This document shows positions 63,588 to 64,000 of a stretch of 64,000 nucleotides of DNA, piece by piece. The notes under the pieces were generated by a model. It did not search any database and was not told where the DNA came from. It saw only the letters and a list, made by a program, of their open reading frames with translations. The number at the start of each line of letters is the position of its first letter. Within the stretch, counting starts at the first letter, position 1. The position numbers and the translations under genes were made by a program. This DNA is from Paraburkholderia podalyriae (GTDB lineage Bacteria; Pseudomonadota; Gammaproteobacteria; Burkholderiales; Burkholderiaceae), in assembly GCF_014397785.1 (NCBI RefSeq), contig NZ_VZQQ01000005.1, positions 246,828 through 310,827 on the forward strand, in the 5' to 3' direction.

Positions 63588-64000
63588 TCAGCGCGCCGCC
63601 GCCCGTGCCCTGACCGACTTCACGCGCCAGTTCGCGAGCGCGCCGAGCGCCATCAGCAGGCTGGTGCCGAGAAACACCGCGCGCATGCCGACATGTCCGC
63701 CGACGAAACCGCCTAGCAGCGGCCCGGCCACCTGCCCCGCGTACTGCGACGACACCGAGTACCCAAGAATCGCGCCCGTCACGTGCGCCGGCACGTTGTG
63801 GCGGATCACGCTCGCGATGCACGGCAGCAAACCGCCTAATGCGATTCCCATCAGGAAACGCAGCACGATCAATTGCCAGCTCGCGGTGACGAACGCCTGC
63901 GGCACGAGCAGCACCGCCGAGGCGGCGAGGCAGCCGACGATCACATTCCAGTGCCCCGCGCGATCGGCGAACTTGCCCAGCCGTGACGACGAGATCATGC
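63588..64000 (-). CDS. MFS transporter, C-terminal part (runs off window end)
   Basis: About 137 codons of the second half of an MFS permease; the 5' end lies beyond 64000. It has the motif-A-like loop RLGKFADRAGHWNVIVG and four further membrane segments (LRFLMGIALGGLLPCIASVI, VAGPLLGGFVGGHVGMRAVFLG) and ends in a basic tail KSVRARAAAR. This pattern is usual for multidrug-type (DHA1) exporters. The true start cannot be seen. Confidence 0.88.
   Translation of the reverse strand, partial: MISSSRLGKFADRAGHWNVIVGCLAASAVLLVPQAFVTASWQLIVLRFLMGIALGGLLPCIASVIRHNVPAHVTGAILGYSVSSQYAGQVAGPLLGGFVGGHVGMRAVFLGTSLLMALGALANWRVKSVRARAAAR

Overview
The window reads as a high-GC beta-proteobacterial replicon. 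Gene content points to Burkholderiaceae of the Paraburkholderia/Caballeronia/Burkholderia kind: an AcnB-type aconitase, many LysR and FadR-type GntR regulators, a secreted 3-hydroxybutyrate-oligomer hydrolase, an intracellular PHB depolymerase, several SsuA-like sulfonate transport genes, and long GC-rich coding runs with strong third-position G/C. No rRNA, tRNA, CRISPR array or complete insertion sequence was recognised.

Layout. 0-8 kb: aconitase B with its promoter and terminator, a TetR-controlled alpha/beta hydrolase, a CYTH-CHAD protein, then a relic of a GLUG-repeat adhesin and a SnoaL-like gene. 8-17 kb: psuG, a BEM46-type hydrolase, small hypothetical genes (one strikingly His-rich), a LysR gene divergent from two SDRs and an F420-reductase-like oxidoreductase, and a lone alpha-oxoamine synthase. 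17-20 kb: a TpsA-like secreted protein with GLUG repeats, paralogous to the relic at 7.2-7.8 kb. 20-27 kb: a deletion scar joining an SDR to a LysR gene, then a sugar ABC transporter (two permeases, one double ATPase, a frameshifted binding protein) with a divergent GntR regulator and three TGGTNNACCA-type sites. 27-37 kb: 3HB-oligomer hydrolase, DHA2 exporter with divergent LysR, orphan PstS behind a PHO-box-like site, an acetolactate-synthase-like ThDP enzyme of lower GC, and a chemoreceptor with a sigma-28-like promoter.

37.6-49.7 kb is a dense organosulfur island: SsuD-like monooxygenase, class II aldolase, cysteine-dioxygenase-like cupin, a broken four-domain rhodanese, a LysR regulator, three SsuA-type binding proteins, an SfnB/DszC-like flavoprotein, ABC permease and ATPase, and a flavin reductase. 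Together these would import a sulfonate or related compound, cleave it with reduced flavin, and process the C-S or sulfane-sulfur products.

49.8-55.8 kb holds PHB metabolism (PhaZ-like depolymerase, PhaB-like reductase), a universal stress protein, a Zn alcohol dehydrogenase, a YeeE/YedE plus DUF6691 pair and cytochrome b561. 55.8-63.5 kb is a sugar-acid operon (FAD-linked 2-hydroxyacid dehydrogenase, FMN 2-hydroxyacid oxidase, altronate-dehydratase-family protein, MFS transporter) whose two promoter-proximal dehydrogenases have both lost their middles in frame; a divergent FadR-type regulator follows. The window ends in the C-terminal part of another MFS transporter.

The overall impression is an accessory-rich replicon undergoing decay: two frameshifts, one two-gene deletion scar, two in-frame internal deletions and one gene relic occur in 64 kb.
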